From: Neelides folsomi
Lineage: Eukaryota; Arthropoda; Collembola; Neelipleona; Neelidae
Direction: 5' to 3'
Assembly (NCBI GenBank): GCA_034687125.1
Contig: JAQGBZ010000006.1
Span: forward strand, 434,001-498,000
DNA: 64,000 nucleotides
Shown: positions 26,101-38,201 of the stretch, piece after piece
Layout: every line of letters begins with the position of its first letter
Numbering within the stretch: position 1 is the stretch's first letter
The notes under the pieces: model-generated
Database searches by the model: none
The model's input: only the letters and a program-made list of their open reading frames with translations
Told to the model about the DNA's origin: nothing
Translations under genes and position numbers: made by a program

Positions 26101-27671
26101 CAATATACTGTTACTTTGAATAAAATAAGTTTTATCAATCGAATAAGTTGATTGATCTTTAACGTCAATTATGGAGTAATAAATTAGTAATGGGTTTTAG
26201 TACTGGGCTAAAGAGAAGTCAACAAAAACAAAACCATATTAAACCAAGTCAGTAAAGACGAATGCCTCCAAATCCAAGCTAAGGAGGAAAATGGAAAAAA
26301 ATGTAGGAGAGATAAAAAATGGTAAGTAATAATGAAGGAGGAAAGTATTGGTATTTGTTAACTTCAAATATAACATTGATTCATAAACCTTTTGTAGAAT
26401 TAATCAATAAACACGTTCAATTATGGAAAGTATTTACAGTCACAAAAGTGTTATAAGATATAACAAGGCATAGATTTTTATATACCGATAACAAATTATA
26501 TTGAGCAATATAATACTCACTTGAATGATTTCATTTACAATAACGTGGTAAAGACTAACCGCACATAAAACAAACAATTATAATTAATGATTAGTCATTT
26601 TATGTAGTCTTTAAGTAACACGTCAAGTTGAGGGTTACAAACAATTTCCAATTTGAGGCACAAATGTAGGTTATAAATTAAGCACTTCTCATTAATGGTA
26701 TTACTAAAATGTTTGCTTAAATTACATCAATAATGTGTAAATTCAAGTTCAGTATAAATATTACAATATGGGAAATACCAACAAGGTAAATAGCTAAATT
26801 TTAAATTTGCACTAACAAGATTTTATATTATAAAATACTTAACGTGAAAGAAATCAATCTTCAACTTTTATTTCATGCAACAGCATAATAAGTGATAAGT
26901 GAATTTATATTGAAGAATACAAAAAAACAAAATGTAAGTGAATATCATAGTGAATATTAATAAATATTATTATTTTAATTCGAAATGTAATAGCTAATAT
27001 GTAATATTCTGACACTTGTATACAATGTAATAATATTTTTATAAGTTAAATGGTACCAAGTTAAAGACTTATCAACAACCAAAGGAATGTTTCTGATTTT
27101 ACGACTCACAAATTGTTTGTATATAATCCCACCCATTCTCCATGTTTTATCGATTGTAAACCATGTTTAATGGGCCATTAAATTAATTCAAGAAAGTGTT
27201 TCGGTATAAGTAAGATTTTAAGTAAGTACATTTGATAAAAAATCAGTTTAATTTATACAATAATTGCACGGAAATAATCTTACCCGAGTGAGAAAATAAA
27301 CTGTTGAAATTGTTCTCATTAAATGAAATTATTCTCAAATGTGTAATAAATAGTAATAATCAATAACTTATGCATACAAAATCAAAATGCATAATATCTT
27401 AAGAATTATAAATCGGTCAACATGAATGAATCACATTAACAATTTTATATTGTAAATACAAATTATAATTTTATAATATTGTAACTTTTCCATTCTTCCA
27501 ATGTATTTTCTTGAAACAAATTCCAAACATTAAAAATTAAATAACATAATTAGAATTAAAACATTATTATTTATAGTGATCAATATTTTCCTTTAATTTG
27601 AAATGACAAAACATTTGACTTACTTTCATTTCATATTCTTCAAGTCCAACATAGCTCTTGAAAGACCCCAT
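23171..27671 (-). CDS. MTMR10: Myotubularin-related pseudophosphatase (MTMR10/12 type), 709 aa
   Basis: Six exons: 27671-27624, 25780-25095, 24973-24815, 24702-24410, 24263-23947, 23797-23171. The N-terminal GRAM/PH region spans about 30-180 (FYPGELVISEAHNVLKF, KGISGSLFVTNARLIFVS, SFKFSPIDHG). Then comes the start of the phosphatase-like domain (LPEFFVVPV, FWVWGDSRGGCIIRM, RQPLIIDLEDAFP). In active myotubularins the signature is HCSDGWDRT. Here the aligned segment reads LQENEARDVSC (about 394-404), with no catalytic Cys or Arg, just as in MTMR10/11/12. It is therefore an inactive subunit, probably an adaptor for an active myotubularin acting on PI3P or PI(3,5)P2. Further blocks (EKEWVATGHPF, SPLFLLFLDTIHQLM, FEYGDQLLAEIWD) fit. 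The Ser/Pro-rich C-terminus looks disordered. The MTMR10 versus MTMR12 choice is not resolved. The first exon is tiny and separated by a 1.84-kb intron. Confidence 0.9.
25781..27623 (-). other. Large first intron of the myotubularin gene
   Basis: 1,843 bp between GTAAGT after AAA and an AG before GTA; both junctions are in phase 0. The inside is AT-rich with no coding signal and no recognisable repeat. Most other introns in this gene are about 100-150 bp, so this one may hold regulatory sites. Confidence 0.7.
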
Positions 27672-28745
27672 AATTTTCAAAATAAACAAACTAGCAGCGA
27701 TTTGCGAATTTCTTTAATCATACTATTAATTTAATATAGCCTTGATTGAAACATCAAGTTCACTTTTTAATTACAGTTATAATATTTATAATTTAGGGAG
27801 ACATTTGAGCGGATTGACATTGGAGTAAATATAAAACTTTAGTAAAAAGATTGGAAATTGAAAGTTAGGAGATTGGAAGGTACGCGGTGGAATTGTGATC
27901 TCAGCCCCCAGTCTCATACAAGGTAAACTCATTTAACCAAATGACGACCAAATCTCTCTCCCAATGTCTCCCATTTATTTGCTCTATCTCGCTAATGAAC
28001 CAAAGATACGATGATGAGTTTTAATGTTCACTGACTTCCATGTCCCATTCTCCCATTCATAAAAATACAAATCAGTACCTACAGATGCTTTAACTCCCAA
28101 ACTCCCATCATCACTCCCTATTTAACTCCTTATAAACATACCCATCCATGTGGGGCATAAGGTCATATAAATTATTGCGAAATTTATAGAGGCGAAGAAT
28201 GTTTAGGGAGAATGTGAATCACTATTCTACCTATTAATTTATAAGAAAATTATAAATTCGACAGTTTGTCTATAAATCATTAATTTACTACACTAATCAT
28301 TTTTTTAATTTATGAAGGCATGCCTAAATTAAAATCATGGATTATTTCTAAAATATCTCGCTGTGCGATTTGCTTTAATTCTATGATAAATTCTGTTATT
28401 AATTTATTAGTGTTTTTATTCTTTTTATTGTGGCATCGTTCCTTTAAAGTGAAATTATCACGTGTAAAATTAATGGTTGAACCAGACATCAATTCCAATG
28501 TCTTTCATAATGAATAAATGACCCAAAAGAATAGATATGAGGATTAGCTATTTTTTATGCCCCGAGTTGTTTAATTTATTCGTAAAAGTCAAAGTGCATG
28601 AGACACCAGATGAAGTTTAAATGATCCAGTTGAGAGTGATACAATTTAATCCCATTCATGTTGCATATTACGATGATGTTGTTGGGTTGATTGAAAACGT
28701 ATTAATTGTGAAGCTGTTGGTCTCGATGTTAGGAAATCCATTAGG
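27672..28745. other. Divergent region between the myotubularin gene and the secreted gene
   Basis: AT-rich 5' flank of two genes pointing away from each other. A 65-codon frame (28320-28517) with a hydrophobic stretch is probably chance. The promoter of the plus-strand gene is listed separately. Confidence 0.4.
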
Positions 28746-28752
28746 TATAAAT
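28746..28752 (+). promoter_or_regulatory. TATA box of the secreted basic/acidic protein gene
   Basis: A perfect TATAAAT lies 94 bp before the ATG. A start about 30 bp downstream (near 28776, GGTTGAGTT) would give a leader of about 64 nt. The layout mirrors the secreted gene at the left end of the window. Inferred from spacing only. Confidence 0.45.
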
Positions 28753-28839
28753 GGGAGGAGGTCGAGTCCAGGGTTGAGTTCTAAAGTTGATCCGGAGAAG
28801 CCGACCGCGGGGACACAGAAGCAAGCCACTCTCAGAGCC

Positions 28840-31077
28840 ATGAAGATCTTTCTTGTTCTTTTAGCTTTGGCCATCGCCATTGGGTGTCAAAGTAAGATCA
28901 ATTCTGGCTATCGTAAATTCAAAGGCTGGTTAAACGCAGATTACATTACTCCTTCACGTTCTACATATAACGATCCTTCAGAAATGAAGGAACCTCTTCT
29001 TTAAAATAAAAAAAACATTAAAAATAAACGCAAATCGCATCTAAAAATTATCGCAATTATAATCTTAATTATCTTTTAAAAACAAACGTGTATCCTACAT
29101 TCGAAAATATTTTAGCAATTTTAAAATTTCTAGAACTGATATTATATTAAGTAGGTACACTAAATAAAATACATTAATATTAAAATTTAAATTGGTGTTA
29201 TAGCTTGTTAATATAATAAATCGATGTTTTATTTACAGGCTCAGAAGCTGGAAAGGTCAAAAAGCCCAAGCTTCCATATCCATGGACTCAGTGGTTGGCC
29301 ATGAAGCCGGCTATGGGAGCAACAGCCGTGGCAATGGCTCCTCAAGCAATGCCCTATTCAATGGCTGGTCCTTACGAAGACACATCTGAAGAAGATTCCG
29401 GCGATGAAGAGGAAGATGAAGCCATCCAAATTGTCATGAGGGCCATTAAGGAAAAAGAACTTCCCCTCATTTTAGATCCAACGGCAACCACCACAAAGAA
29501 ACCATCAATTGTTGACGTTCCACTCGATTTTTGGGCTGCGCCAACGACCATGCTTCCAAATGCGACTGTCCCCGTCCCCGTTGTTCCACCTGGTTTTTAC
29601 GCTGCTAAAAAGTCAATGTTCATCTCTAAATTATTTGGTAAGTTTTAAATATATTTTAAATACTTTCATTCTGACTTTCTCTCTAAACTTGTATTTACGA
29701 ATAACATTTAACAAATTGTAAAATTTTAGCCGCTTTAGCTAAAGTCGTATTGAACGATACAGTCGTTACAACCACAACAACTCCATCTCCGATGGATGCC
29801 AAAGCAGCTCTTCTTGACCAAATCGACTCGGTACTTTTGAGTCAAGTTGCTCGGGCCATTTCTGAGTCATCTCCACCGGTTCCCAAAGCCAAAGTTGCTA
29901 CCGTTCCAGCCGTCGCTGAACCAACCACTGTAAGTTCAACTAACAGTCATGAGTTGCATAAGGATTATCATTTGAGTTTAGAATTTGTAAAAACACTATT
30001 TACTGCTGACCTATTTTATTTTAATTAATTTTATTATGAACTTCTATTGTAACTCTTTATGTACAGATATACATAGACGTAGCCACATATTTATGTAAAT
30101 TTGGTAAAACCAAAAAATATGAGTTCCAAATGCACTTACACTTGTAATAACAACAAATCCACTTGATCATCATTTATCAGATGCAACAAAATTAATTTCA
30201 CGAATAATATTTATTATACATTACCACTATAATACTTTATTGCATAAAAGTATTCAACAAAAGATATAATATACACATTTGATAGAATTATACATAAATA
30301 ACGTACATAGGATAGGAACTAACATTAAGTACTAGGTAGGTCATGTAGGTCCTTTACTTTTTCGTACTCGTATGTAATATTGAGATTTTTTAATTTCTTT
30401 GAGAAAGCTAAAAGATTTTATTGTTTTAAAAAGTTTGAAGTCACATTTTAATAAATCTTTTACTAAATAGGAGGAGGAGAGAGATGAGGGCCAAGACACG
30501 GTTGAGAATGGAGAATCATCAGATTCAAAACCATTGCATAAACTTTTTAAATTCGGAATACAGAAAACTGTCGTTAAACTTACATAAGACTTTCATTTCG
30601 TCATTTTATGATCCATTCTCTCTCCTCTGAAATAAGCACTTTTATATATTACTCATTGGTACGTTAATTACTCTATAAATTATTTATTCCAATCAGTATA
30701 AAAATACATATATGTATATATTAGTATTCTAAACATTCGGATAAAATTACACAGACCTATGTAATTAATACAAGTGGTCTATAGATTTTAAGCTTCTTAA
30801 AAGCTCTTGGAGAATATTAATAGAAACCACTTTCAATAATTCCTCTATATAATATATGTAAATATTTTAGCATTTAAGTATCTGTACTTTTACTTGAGAA
30901 ACATGTGTTTGTAATACCCAGGTTAAACCTGTGAAAGTGACGACACCATCAGTTGTGAAGCAAAAGATGTTCCTTGACAAAATTAAAGCCTCGATGAAGA
31001 AAGCGAAAAAAGCCAAAACAACCACTGAGGCTCCAATTGATTTCAATCTTCTGGCCAAAGCTTTTATGTCTGAATAA
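28840..31077 (+). CDS. Unrecognised secreted protein with acidic core and basic amphipathic segments, 268 aa
   Basis: Exons 28840-28891, 29239-29637, 29730-29929 and 30922-31077 join in frame with GT-AG borders. I do not recognise a family. Residues 1-16 are a signal peptide (MKIFLVLLALAIAIGC). Next comes a basic stretch with KKPKLPYPWTQWLAMKP, a Met/Ala-rich part (MGATAVAMAPQAMPYSM), an acidic run (EDTSEEDSGDEEEDEAI) and Thr/Pro linkers (PTATTTKKPS, TVVTTTTTPSP). Three Lys/hydrophobic segments look alike: KSMFISKLFAALAKVVL, AALLDQIDSVLLSQVARAI and KMFLDKIKASMKKAKKAK, each able to form an amphipathic helix. The only cysteine visible in the predicted product is the one at the signal-peptide end. 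It is probably extracellular and partly disordered. The start is the first ATG after the TATA box. A 1-kb last intron contains a candidate alternative terminal exon. Processing into peptides or a matrix role are both possible and unproven. Confidence 0.75.
30471..30587 (+). CDS. Candidate alternative terminal exon of the secreted gene
   Basis: Inside the last intron, ACTAAATAG is followed by 38 sense codons in phase 0 and a TAA. Exon 3 (ending 29929) also finishes in phase 0, so splicing to this exon gives a different C-terminus: an acidic start (EEERDEGQDTVENGESSDSK), then PLHKLFKFGIQKTVVKLT, which resembles the basic amphipathic segments elsewhere in the protein. Composition is clearly more coding-like than the rest of the intron. 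If used, it ends the protein at about 255 aa. Confidence 0.45.
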   Translation, partial: EEERDEGQDTVENGESSDSKPLHKLFKFGIQKTVVKLT

Positions 31078-33063
31078 TATTCCAATTCTTTACTTTTGAA
31101 AAGTACTTTCTTAATCCTCATCTCACATCTGTTCATAAGTGTATTTAACTTGATCTTTCAATTTCTCATTATAAACTCTTGTAAATAACGCTCTATCAGA
31201 TTCTCATTTAAATATTTTAACAACTAACTTTTTTATTATTTCCCCATTAAAACACTAATTATGTATCTGTAATATATTTATTCTTTAAATGATCAATTTT
31301 TGTTAGTTATCAATTATCATAAAAGAACCACCCGAGTGCATCTAGTCAATTAAGCTTAAAAAGCATTAGCTTTTAATGCTAATATTAATGAAATATAAAT
31401 ATTATTAAAATACATTATGCTTTGTAAGAGTACTTACAACACACCTGTAAAATGCTCCAATAATACTTATTAAAAACATAATTAAGCATAACGTTGGACT
31501 CGTACGTTGCGTTGAACTAATATGTACTATTTTATGTATTATTGTAATTATGAATGTACATTAAAGGTAGTTAATAATTTTATGTTAAACGAAATAAAAT
31601 AAATTTTAATTATTGGTATTGCACTGCAAATTTAATCATCTTTCAACATTTTTATTTTAAACTAGAAAGTCTAAATCCTTCAATATAACAGTATTCTTAT
31701 AAATATTATATTAACACTTATAAATATTTTAAATTACTATACTATATCAGTATTTCACTTGTTTACAATTAATTTAAACAGAGGTATTTTATTCATTTTA
31801 AAATTGTGTTATTAAAGAATAACAATTGGAATTAAGAAATTTACATCAAATAATAGTTAATTAATTTTCTTTTAGTGCCGAATTCGACATTTACCTTATA
31901 AAATAAAAACAATTATTTTAGTAAGAAATAAGAATGAAAATTTTGTTTAGGACCACAATGTTGAATGTCAAATTGACACATTATTTTTTTAATCATCGCA
32001 TGCAAGCATGTTGATTAAATATTAACATCAAGAGTTTAGATTGCACAGATTGATGATCTGGATTGTACTGGTATTTACACAACGTAAAATATATTAGGTA
32101 ATTCAATAAATACGATTTAGATAAAGTCAATAAAAACGTAGATTAAATAACCTCAATCTTGACAATCTTAAATCACAAGAATGTTTTTATCGTTAATACT
32201 TTGAGATTATACAAAAAAACTCAAAAAGCGACACAATCAATAAATACTTTTAAACTTACAGTAAATGAGAGAAATGTGGTATAAAATTTGTACTATCAAA
32301 TATATTATAGTATTACTCTCAATATTATATTTAAAACTTACTCTCAATAATTTCTTTAAAAGCCTTTCATTTTATTTAGGTTGAATCATTATTAGGCAAT
32401 TAGTATTGTATTACAACATAGTTAGAATTATTCACGTCTAAACAACAAGTCGATCAACAAAACAAAAAATTATTGCTCAATGTTGTGCAATTACATATTA
32501 CATAAGTAATGACACTTCACTTTAGATACTTCACTACAAACCTTAAATTTTTAAGTAACAATACTATTATTGGATTGTAATTCTTAAAACTTAAAATAAA
32601 GTTCATCTTAAACTCCTACTAAACTACAATAAACCTTAATGTTTGAAAGTCTTTTCATTCAAAATTAGAAAATTTATTATAATTACACAAGTTAAATAAA
32701 AGTTTCTTTAAACCAAAGTTGCATCAAGAAATCAAGATTAAATAAAATAAAGAGTATTGTGTGAAAAGATGAGGAAACTTATTTATAAAGGACATTACAT
32801 AAAAAACATTATTTTAACAATGAACAAAAAAGAAGGTAAAGTTAAAGGTTAAAATATAGTCTTATTGGTATAAAATTAATTCAAGAGAATGATCACAGCA
32901 TCACCGAAGGATGATTAATTATTAAACAAGAAATTAGATATAAATTATATATAATAAATTAATAGCTCGTTCTATGTATGTTACTTATTTGACTCGATGA
33001 CTTGTATTTTTCTTTTAAACGTAAACACTTAACCTATTTAAATAATAAAATATGAGAGTTAAG
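31078..33063. other. Intergenic between convergent genes, nothing supported
   Basis: About 2 kb of very AT-rich DNA. It holds the 3' UTRs of the flanking genes. A small hairpin-like AGCATT/AATGCT lies near 31360-31380. No open frame, RNA gene or transposon ends seen. Confidence 0.5.
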
Positions 33064-36000
33064 TCAATAGACTTTTATTGAATTTTGAGACCATGTTTGA
33101 GCCTCAGTCTCATCTGATTTGCTCACACAAGATAATTTGTGAAAAAGGTAGCTGATCCGTGTGAGTAAAACTAAAGACAATGTGACAATTGAAAGAGTAA
33201 TGATGAAGGAAATCATTTCGAAAATAAACTTTGGAGCGAAGATCATCCATACCATGAGGTGACGTCGATGCCATGCAGCACAGAACATACATGAAATGAG
33301 CTGAAATATCAAATAGTCGTTTAATTAATTTTTAATAGAGAAAATAATTCATTTTATAATTTGTTATGTTCTTAGGTCATGTCTTACAATGGAAGTTTAA
33401 AAAATTCAAAATTGAACAAATACCTTGAAGGCGTGAAGACAAATAAATTTCCCAGCAAAAATAAAAGCACTGTGCTTTTCCTTAGGTCCAAATTGAGATT
33501 CCGGTTTTTTCTTATCCACACTCCAATATACCATCAATGGCACAAAAGTGGAGAAAATAATTTGAGACACGTAAAGATTTCCTACAACGGCAGCTCCAGG
33601 CCTTATCATATTTATCCACGACTCTCCAATGTTCCCAACTTCATTCGTCCCAATAAATGCCGAGTCCCAAGGAATTGCAGAAAATACGGGTTGATGACCA
33701 GTGGCGTAAAAGAAATACTGTGAAGCCAAAGTCCAGGTAATGGCAGGGGCCCAAGAATCTAAAATTTTATCATTTGATATTAAAATCCCATAAAAACTTT
33801 TTTATATACAGAAATCAGAAGTAGAGTATCATAGATATATCAAATATTTTGTAAAATCTTATATTCAAAAATCGAAGTTTCCTATAAAATAATCTTTGAT
33901 TTCTAATACCTTTAAGTTGACTAGCGGAACAACGAAAGAATCCAATTATTGCTACAGCTGAATAAGCTACCATTGTAATGGCTGGAGTGATTCCTATTAA
34001 AAAAACATACAAAATATTAAAATCACACAATAATGTACAAATAACAATCTTGTAAACTATTTTAAATTTTACAGTATTGAATTTTAACAATAATCAATAA
34101 ACCTTTTTCTAAACACAAAAAAGTTTGTATATTAATTTACCTGCACTCGATACTTGAACAAGGAAGAGGGTGATTAAAGCACCATGTGTTAAGAAACTAG
34201 ATGAGAAAACATCCTCACTTTGGGAATTGGACATTAAATCATAAATATTCCTTTTATCGTCTTCGTCGTGGATCTTCACTTTTGTGAAATTTTTCTTCCC
34301 ATTGGCTTTTTTCTCGTCTTTGTGATTGTTGAATGAATTTGCATGATTGACAAACCCATTGGTCTTGAATCCATTTTTCGGTGGAGGCGAAGGAATATTT
34401 TTCATGGCATATTTCATTTGTTCTGCTTGTCTTTTATTCCCTTTACTTCCTTTTCTCTTCTTAATGACATTATACATAAATCGTTGACTCCCAACACAGC
34501 AAAGTGGTCTGACCCAGATCACAACTATTGAGATGAGAATTACTAACTGGAAAACCCATGGAACATTATTCAGTGGTTTGATCTTTGCCCCAATGAATGG
34601 AAGACCCTATTAAAAATCAGTGTTAATATTAATTTCATTAATTTTAAACAAAATAATTTTTTGGAGATTAATACAGGTAATACATTTTTAGTACATTTTG
34701 TATTAAAAATCTTGAAATTAATTACTTGTAAAGCCCAGTAGACACAAATTATGACAACGAGAAGAATAGGAATATATTTAGCCACGATGGAAGCAGGCCT
34801 TGAATTTGCTAAACATTTTCTGTGCATCATCCAATTTCGAAAGAAAACGACAAAGACGGCTAGAGCAAGTAATGCTACTCCATAGCGGACATACTTGTGA
34901 ACAATCCAATCTGCAGGAAGAGACGAGAGTTGTTTATGAAGCAAAAACCCCTGAAAATATTTTAAAAAAATATTATAAACGAATAATTTTCTAATTTATA
35001 ATTAGAATTCGAATTGAGAGAGATGTTTGATCCAAATCTAATTTCAATCTAATTTCAATAATATTATTTAATTAATTTTACCTCCTGACAATCAGTTAAT
35101 TCCTCTCTACAACGAAAAAATATGTGTCCAGATCGAACGATGACGGTAAGAACAAAGAAGCAACTCCAGATGCATTTATTTTTCTTAAAACTCCCTTTTA
35201 TCCCTTCTTCAGTTAAACAATCCCATTTAGGAAATGAGCACAAAAGGTTCAACAAGAGCACCCCAAGAAGAATTGAGCCAAGGATGTAACCTTCGTTTAT
35301 CACGAAGCTGTTCGAAAACACAGAAAGGCACGTGAAGGCATAAAGGGCTTTTGACCCAAACTCAGCTAGCGAAACTCCAGCCATTAAATTGAATGACCAA
35401 TTAAGTGTACTTCTTCCCACAAGAGCACCGATACTTTTCCGTTTCTTCCCTCGTCGGATTTTGGAAGGCAGGGCTTCATCGTCACTTACAGGCATAGTGG
35501 TTTTATAAAATATGGCAAAAAAGAAAACAAGTAGTCCTGAAATGGTTGAAACTAAAATTCCCGAAGCGGCCGATGCCCATCCGAAGACATAATTAAAAAC
35601 GGCCGTCCAATGGGCCAAAGATGGCCAAAGCCAGGAGACGATTGTGAATTTACGTAATCCATTTCTCTTAGCTGCTCTTCGAAGACTTTCTTCATATGAT
35701 AAATGGAGGGACAAGTTGATGACTGAAAGGAGTGAGATAAAAAGGCCTGTGTAAATGGTCAACACGTCGAATTGAGTCCAAGCTGAAGTTGCAATTGCTT
35801 TGACTTGTCTCAAATAATTTTCGGCTAATTGATGCAGCCGACTTCTCGTACTTGGATTCCTACTTGCTTGATACTCCATAAAAGCTTCTTCGACTCGAGT
35901 GTACTGTTCGTATAAATTCGACCCGTTGGAGCTTCCATGAGCAATCCCGGGCAAATTCGTTCCAGTCGCACTTGAGTACCTTTGAATGTATTTTTGAACT

Positions 36001-37325
36001 TGTGCCACATTTGCTGCGATCCCATCGCTGTACACTTTTGTCATTAAAAAGTCTGGAATTATTTGTCCAATGTTTGAGTATGGGATAGGAATGCCGAGCA
36101 TTGAAGCGAGGGTGGGGACGAGATCGATCTGCGACACGCTCGTAGAACCAGACGAGTGACATTGGAATGGAGGGGAAATTTCTTTTCGTCTTTTTAACTG
36201 CTTTGTGAGGAACACGAGAGCGGCACCAACTTCATCGGAAGAATCGCCGCCGTGGTCGCCAGTTTTTGTCATCCCGTGGTCCCCAAAAACGACTAGAAGA
36301 GTTTCATGACTCATGGCGTTGAACACAAATTCAATCATTTCGTCTGCCTCGTCGAGTTTCCTTTTCATTTCTGGATGGTTTGGCCCGTATCTTTAAAATA
36401 TTTATAATCATAATATTTTATGTTTGGATTAAAATGGAAAGTTAATTGTTGTTGAAATTGTTGAATTGAAATTGAAAGTTTAAACAATTAAATAATTACC
36501 TGTGGCCGCAATGATCAACTCCGAGTATGTGAGTAATTAGAACATCCCATTCATTATTTTCTTTTTCCTCTGGACTAAATAATCTCCTGACTGTTGAATT
36601 TACTGCCCGATCGACAGTGTCCAAATCCCAAGCGTTGAAGGAAGGATGGCCCTCGACAATACGAGATGTAAAAAACCGTTTAGGAAATAAATTAAGCCAG
36701 GTATCATCTCCCAAAAATGCTATTCGTTTCCCAGCAGTGAAAAGTTGATAAATTAAACTATCTTCTTCGAGTTCATTGCTGCAATATAAATAAAGATTTT
36801 ATTAATAGCATTCAAGATTGAAATATTAAAAAGTTGTATAAATCATAATTACCTGTTAAAGTTGGCACTAGCGTCGATAAATGTTGGCATTGTACCAGTC
36901 ATTAAAGCTTTGAGCCTTTGCATGGTCGTTGTTGGAGGATCCGCCAAAAACTTGAACATGCAACTTGAAATCCCATCAGATTGACTCGGATAACTTCCAG
37001 GGTCGTCGACAATCTTCGAGAGAAATTTCATCCTCGCGACGAAATCATGACGAAGGGCGTCGACTAAGATGATGACAAGTTTCGGGAATATTGGAGCCGG
37101 ATTGCACCAAGAAGATGCCGATGAGAGACTTCGAAGGGTCGACTCAAAGGCTACATTTGTGTTATTGCTTAAATTTGATTTTGAGTCTTGGTTCCAGCAA
37201 GGGTTTGATTTCTCTAGGATGATTTGACGATTGAGTAAGAAGCCTTTTGAGAAGATCAACAAGCCGACAATTACAGTGAAGGAAAGGATAGAAATGACAC
37301 TGAAATTTTGAATTGAGTGGTACAT
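33064..37325 (-). CDS. PIGO: GPI ethanolamine phosphate transferase 3 (PIG-O), 1135 aa
   Basis: Eight exons: 37325-36853, 36778-36500, 36390-35082, 34950-34726, 34606-34141, 33993-33910, 33758-33424, 33300-33064. PIG-O adds ethanolamine phosphate to the third mannose of the GPI precursor in the ER lumen; this is the bridge by which proteins are attached. An N-terminal membrane anchor is at about 8-26. The alkaline-phosphatase-like lumenal domain shows metal-binding ILVDALRHDF (86-95), the PPTTTMQRLKALMTGTMPTF block (130-149) carrying the putative nucleophile Thr, AFLGDDTW, HILGVDHCGHRYGPNHPEM and VVFGDHGMTKTGDHGG. Many membrane segments follow. The last parts are PIGO-like: ASQYFFYATGHQPVFSAIPW and RRHLMVWMIFAPKFIFE. 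A Lys-rich hydrophilic loop in exon 5 (around 34240-34460) is longer than I expect. Length is close to human PIGO (about 1,089). Confidence 0.95.
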
Positions 37326-38201
37326 TGCAATTCTCAGTAATCACTAAAGAAGGACAAGAGTAAAAAATTGATTTGTATATTTAACATCGTCAAAGTATTT
37401 TTACATTGTCGAAGTCTTTTGAAATTCCTACTGAATTTCCAACCATCTTCATTTTTAATTAAATATGAAAATGAGAATGAAGAATGGTAAAACACAATCT
37501 AAAAAAGAAAGACGTTGAAACCACCGGAAATTAAATTATATTTGGAAAATGAATAAGCTCTTCCTCCTCGACCATATTTGATACTGATAAAAAATGTTAT
37601 AAACAAGTTTAATTGTTAAACAGGGTTGAATTTATATCGTTGACAGGAATTTAGTAATGATGAAATGGTAATGAGTAATTGAGGTATAAAAATTATATAC
37701 AATTTATGAATATAGCCACTCCTAGCTTTTCCACCTCTTAACACGTCCAACGTCAAGAACAATATAGGAGAGTTGGATTAATCAATAAATCCGATCTATT
37801 CTACTCTTAACCGAGAGAGGAACTTGGTCTTCTTGTCTTCGATTTGAGAGACTTTGTTTGGATCTTAGAATTGGTGAGGTGTTTGGGATGAGGAGGATTT
37901 TAATCCTCTTGTCTGTCCTAGTTTTTCAAATTGACTCCAATTGATTGTCTCTCTCACTCTCTCATATAAATAAATCTCGGTTCGTATTCGGGAGCCTTTG
38001 AAGCCCCAACGTTCAAGGATTTCTCACTGGGTGTGGGTGGTGGCATGACCAACAATTCGGCTCCAAAATCACTTTCTCTCTCCGGTTCAAACACCCGGGT
38101 TCCTCTTACAATTACACTTGACTTACAGTTACAGTTACACTCTTACTTTTCCAATAGAAAATTAATTACATAATGATAAGCTCAAGTTGAAATAAGTAAT
38201 A
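37326..38201. promoter_or_regulatory. Divergent upstream region PIGO / ANAPC11
   Basis: 876 bp separate the two start codons. A CTCTCTCTCACTCTCTC tract (GAGA-factor type) at about 37947-37963 runs directly into CATATAAATAAA (TATAAATA at 37965-37972), followed by a GC-richer leader-like stretch to 38110. This could be the ANAPC11 promoter, with a leader of about 200 nt. No obvious motif marks the PIGO side. Confidence 0.4.

Noticed and set aside
28320-28517. 65-codon frame with a hydrophobic segment
   Set aside because: Very AT-rich, where hydrophobic codons arise by chance; no promoter, and it lies in the shared 5' region of two real genes.
10219-37325. Functional link between PIGO and the possibly GPI-anchored DUF7042-7045 protein
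   Set aside because: They are about 20 kb apart with four unrelated genes between; PIGO serves all GPI proteins, so proximity says nothing.
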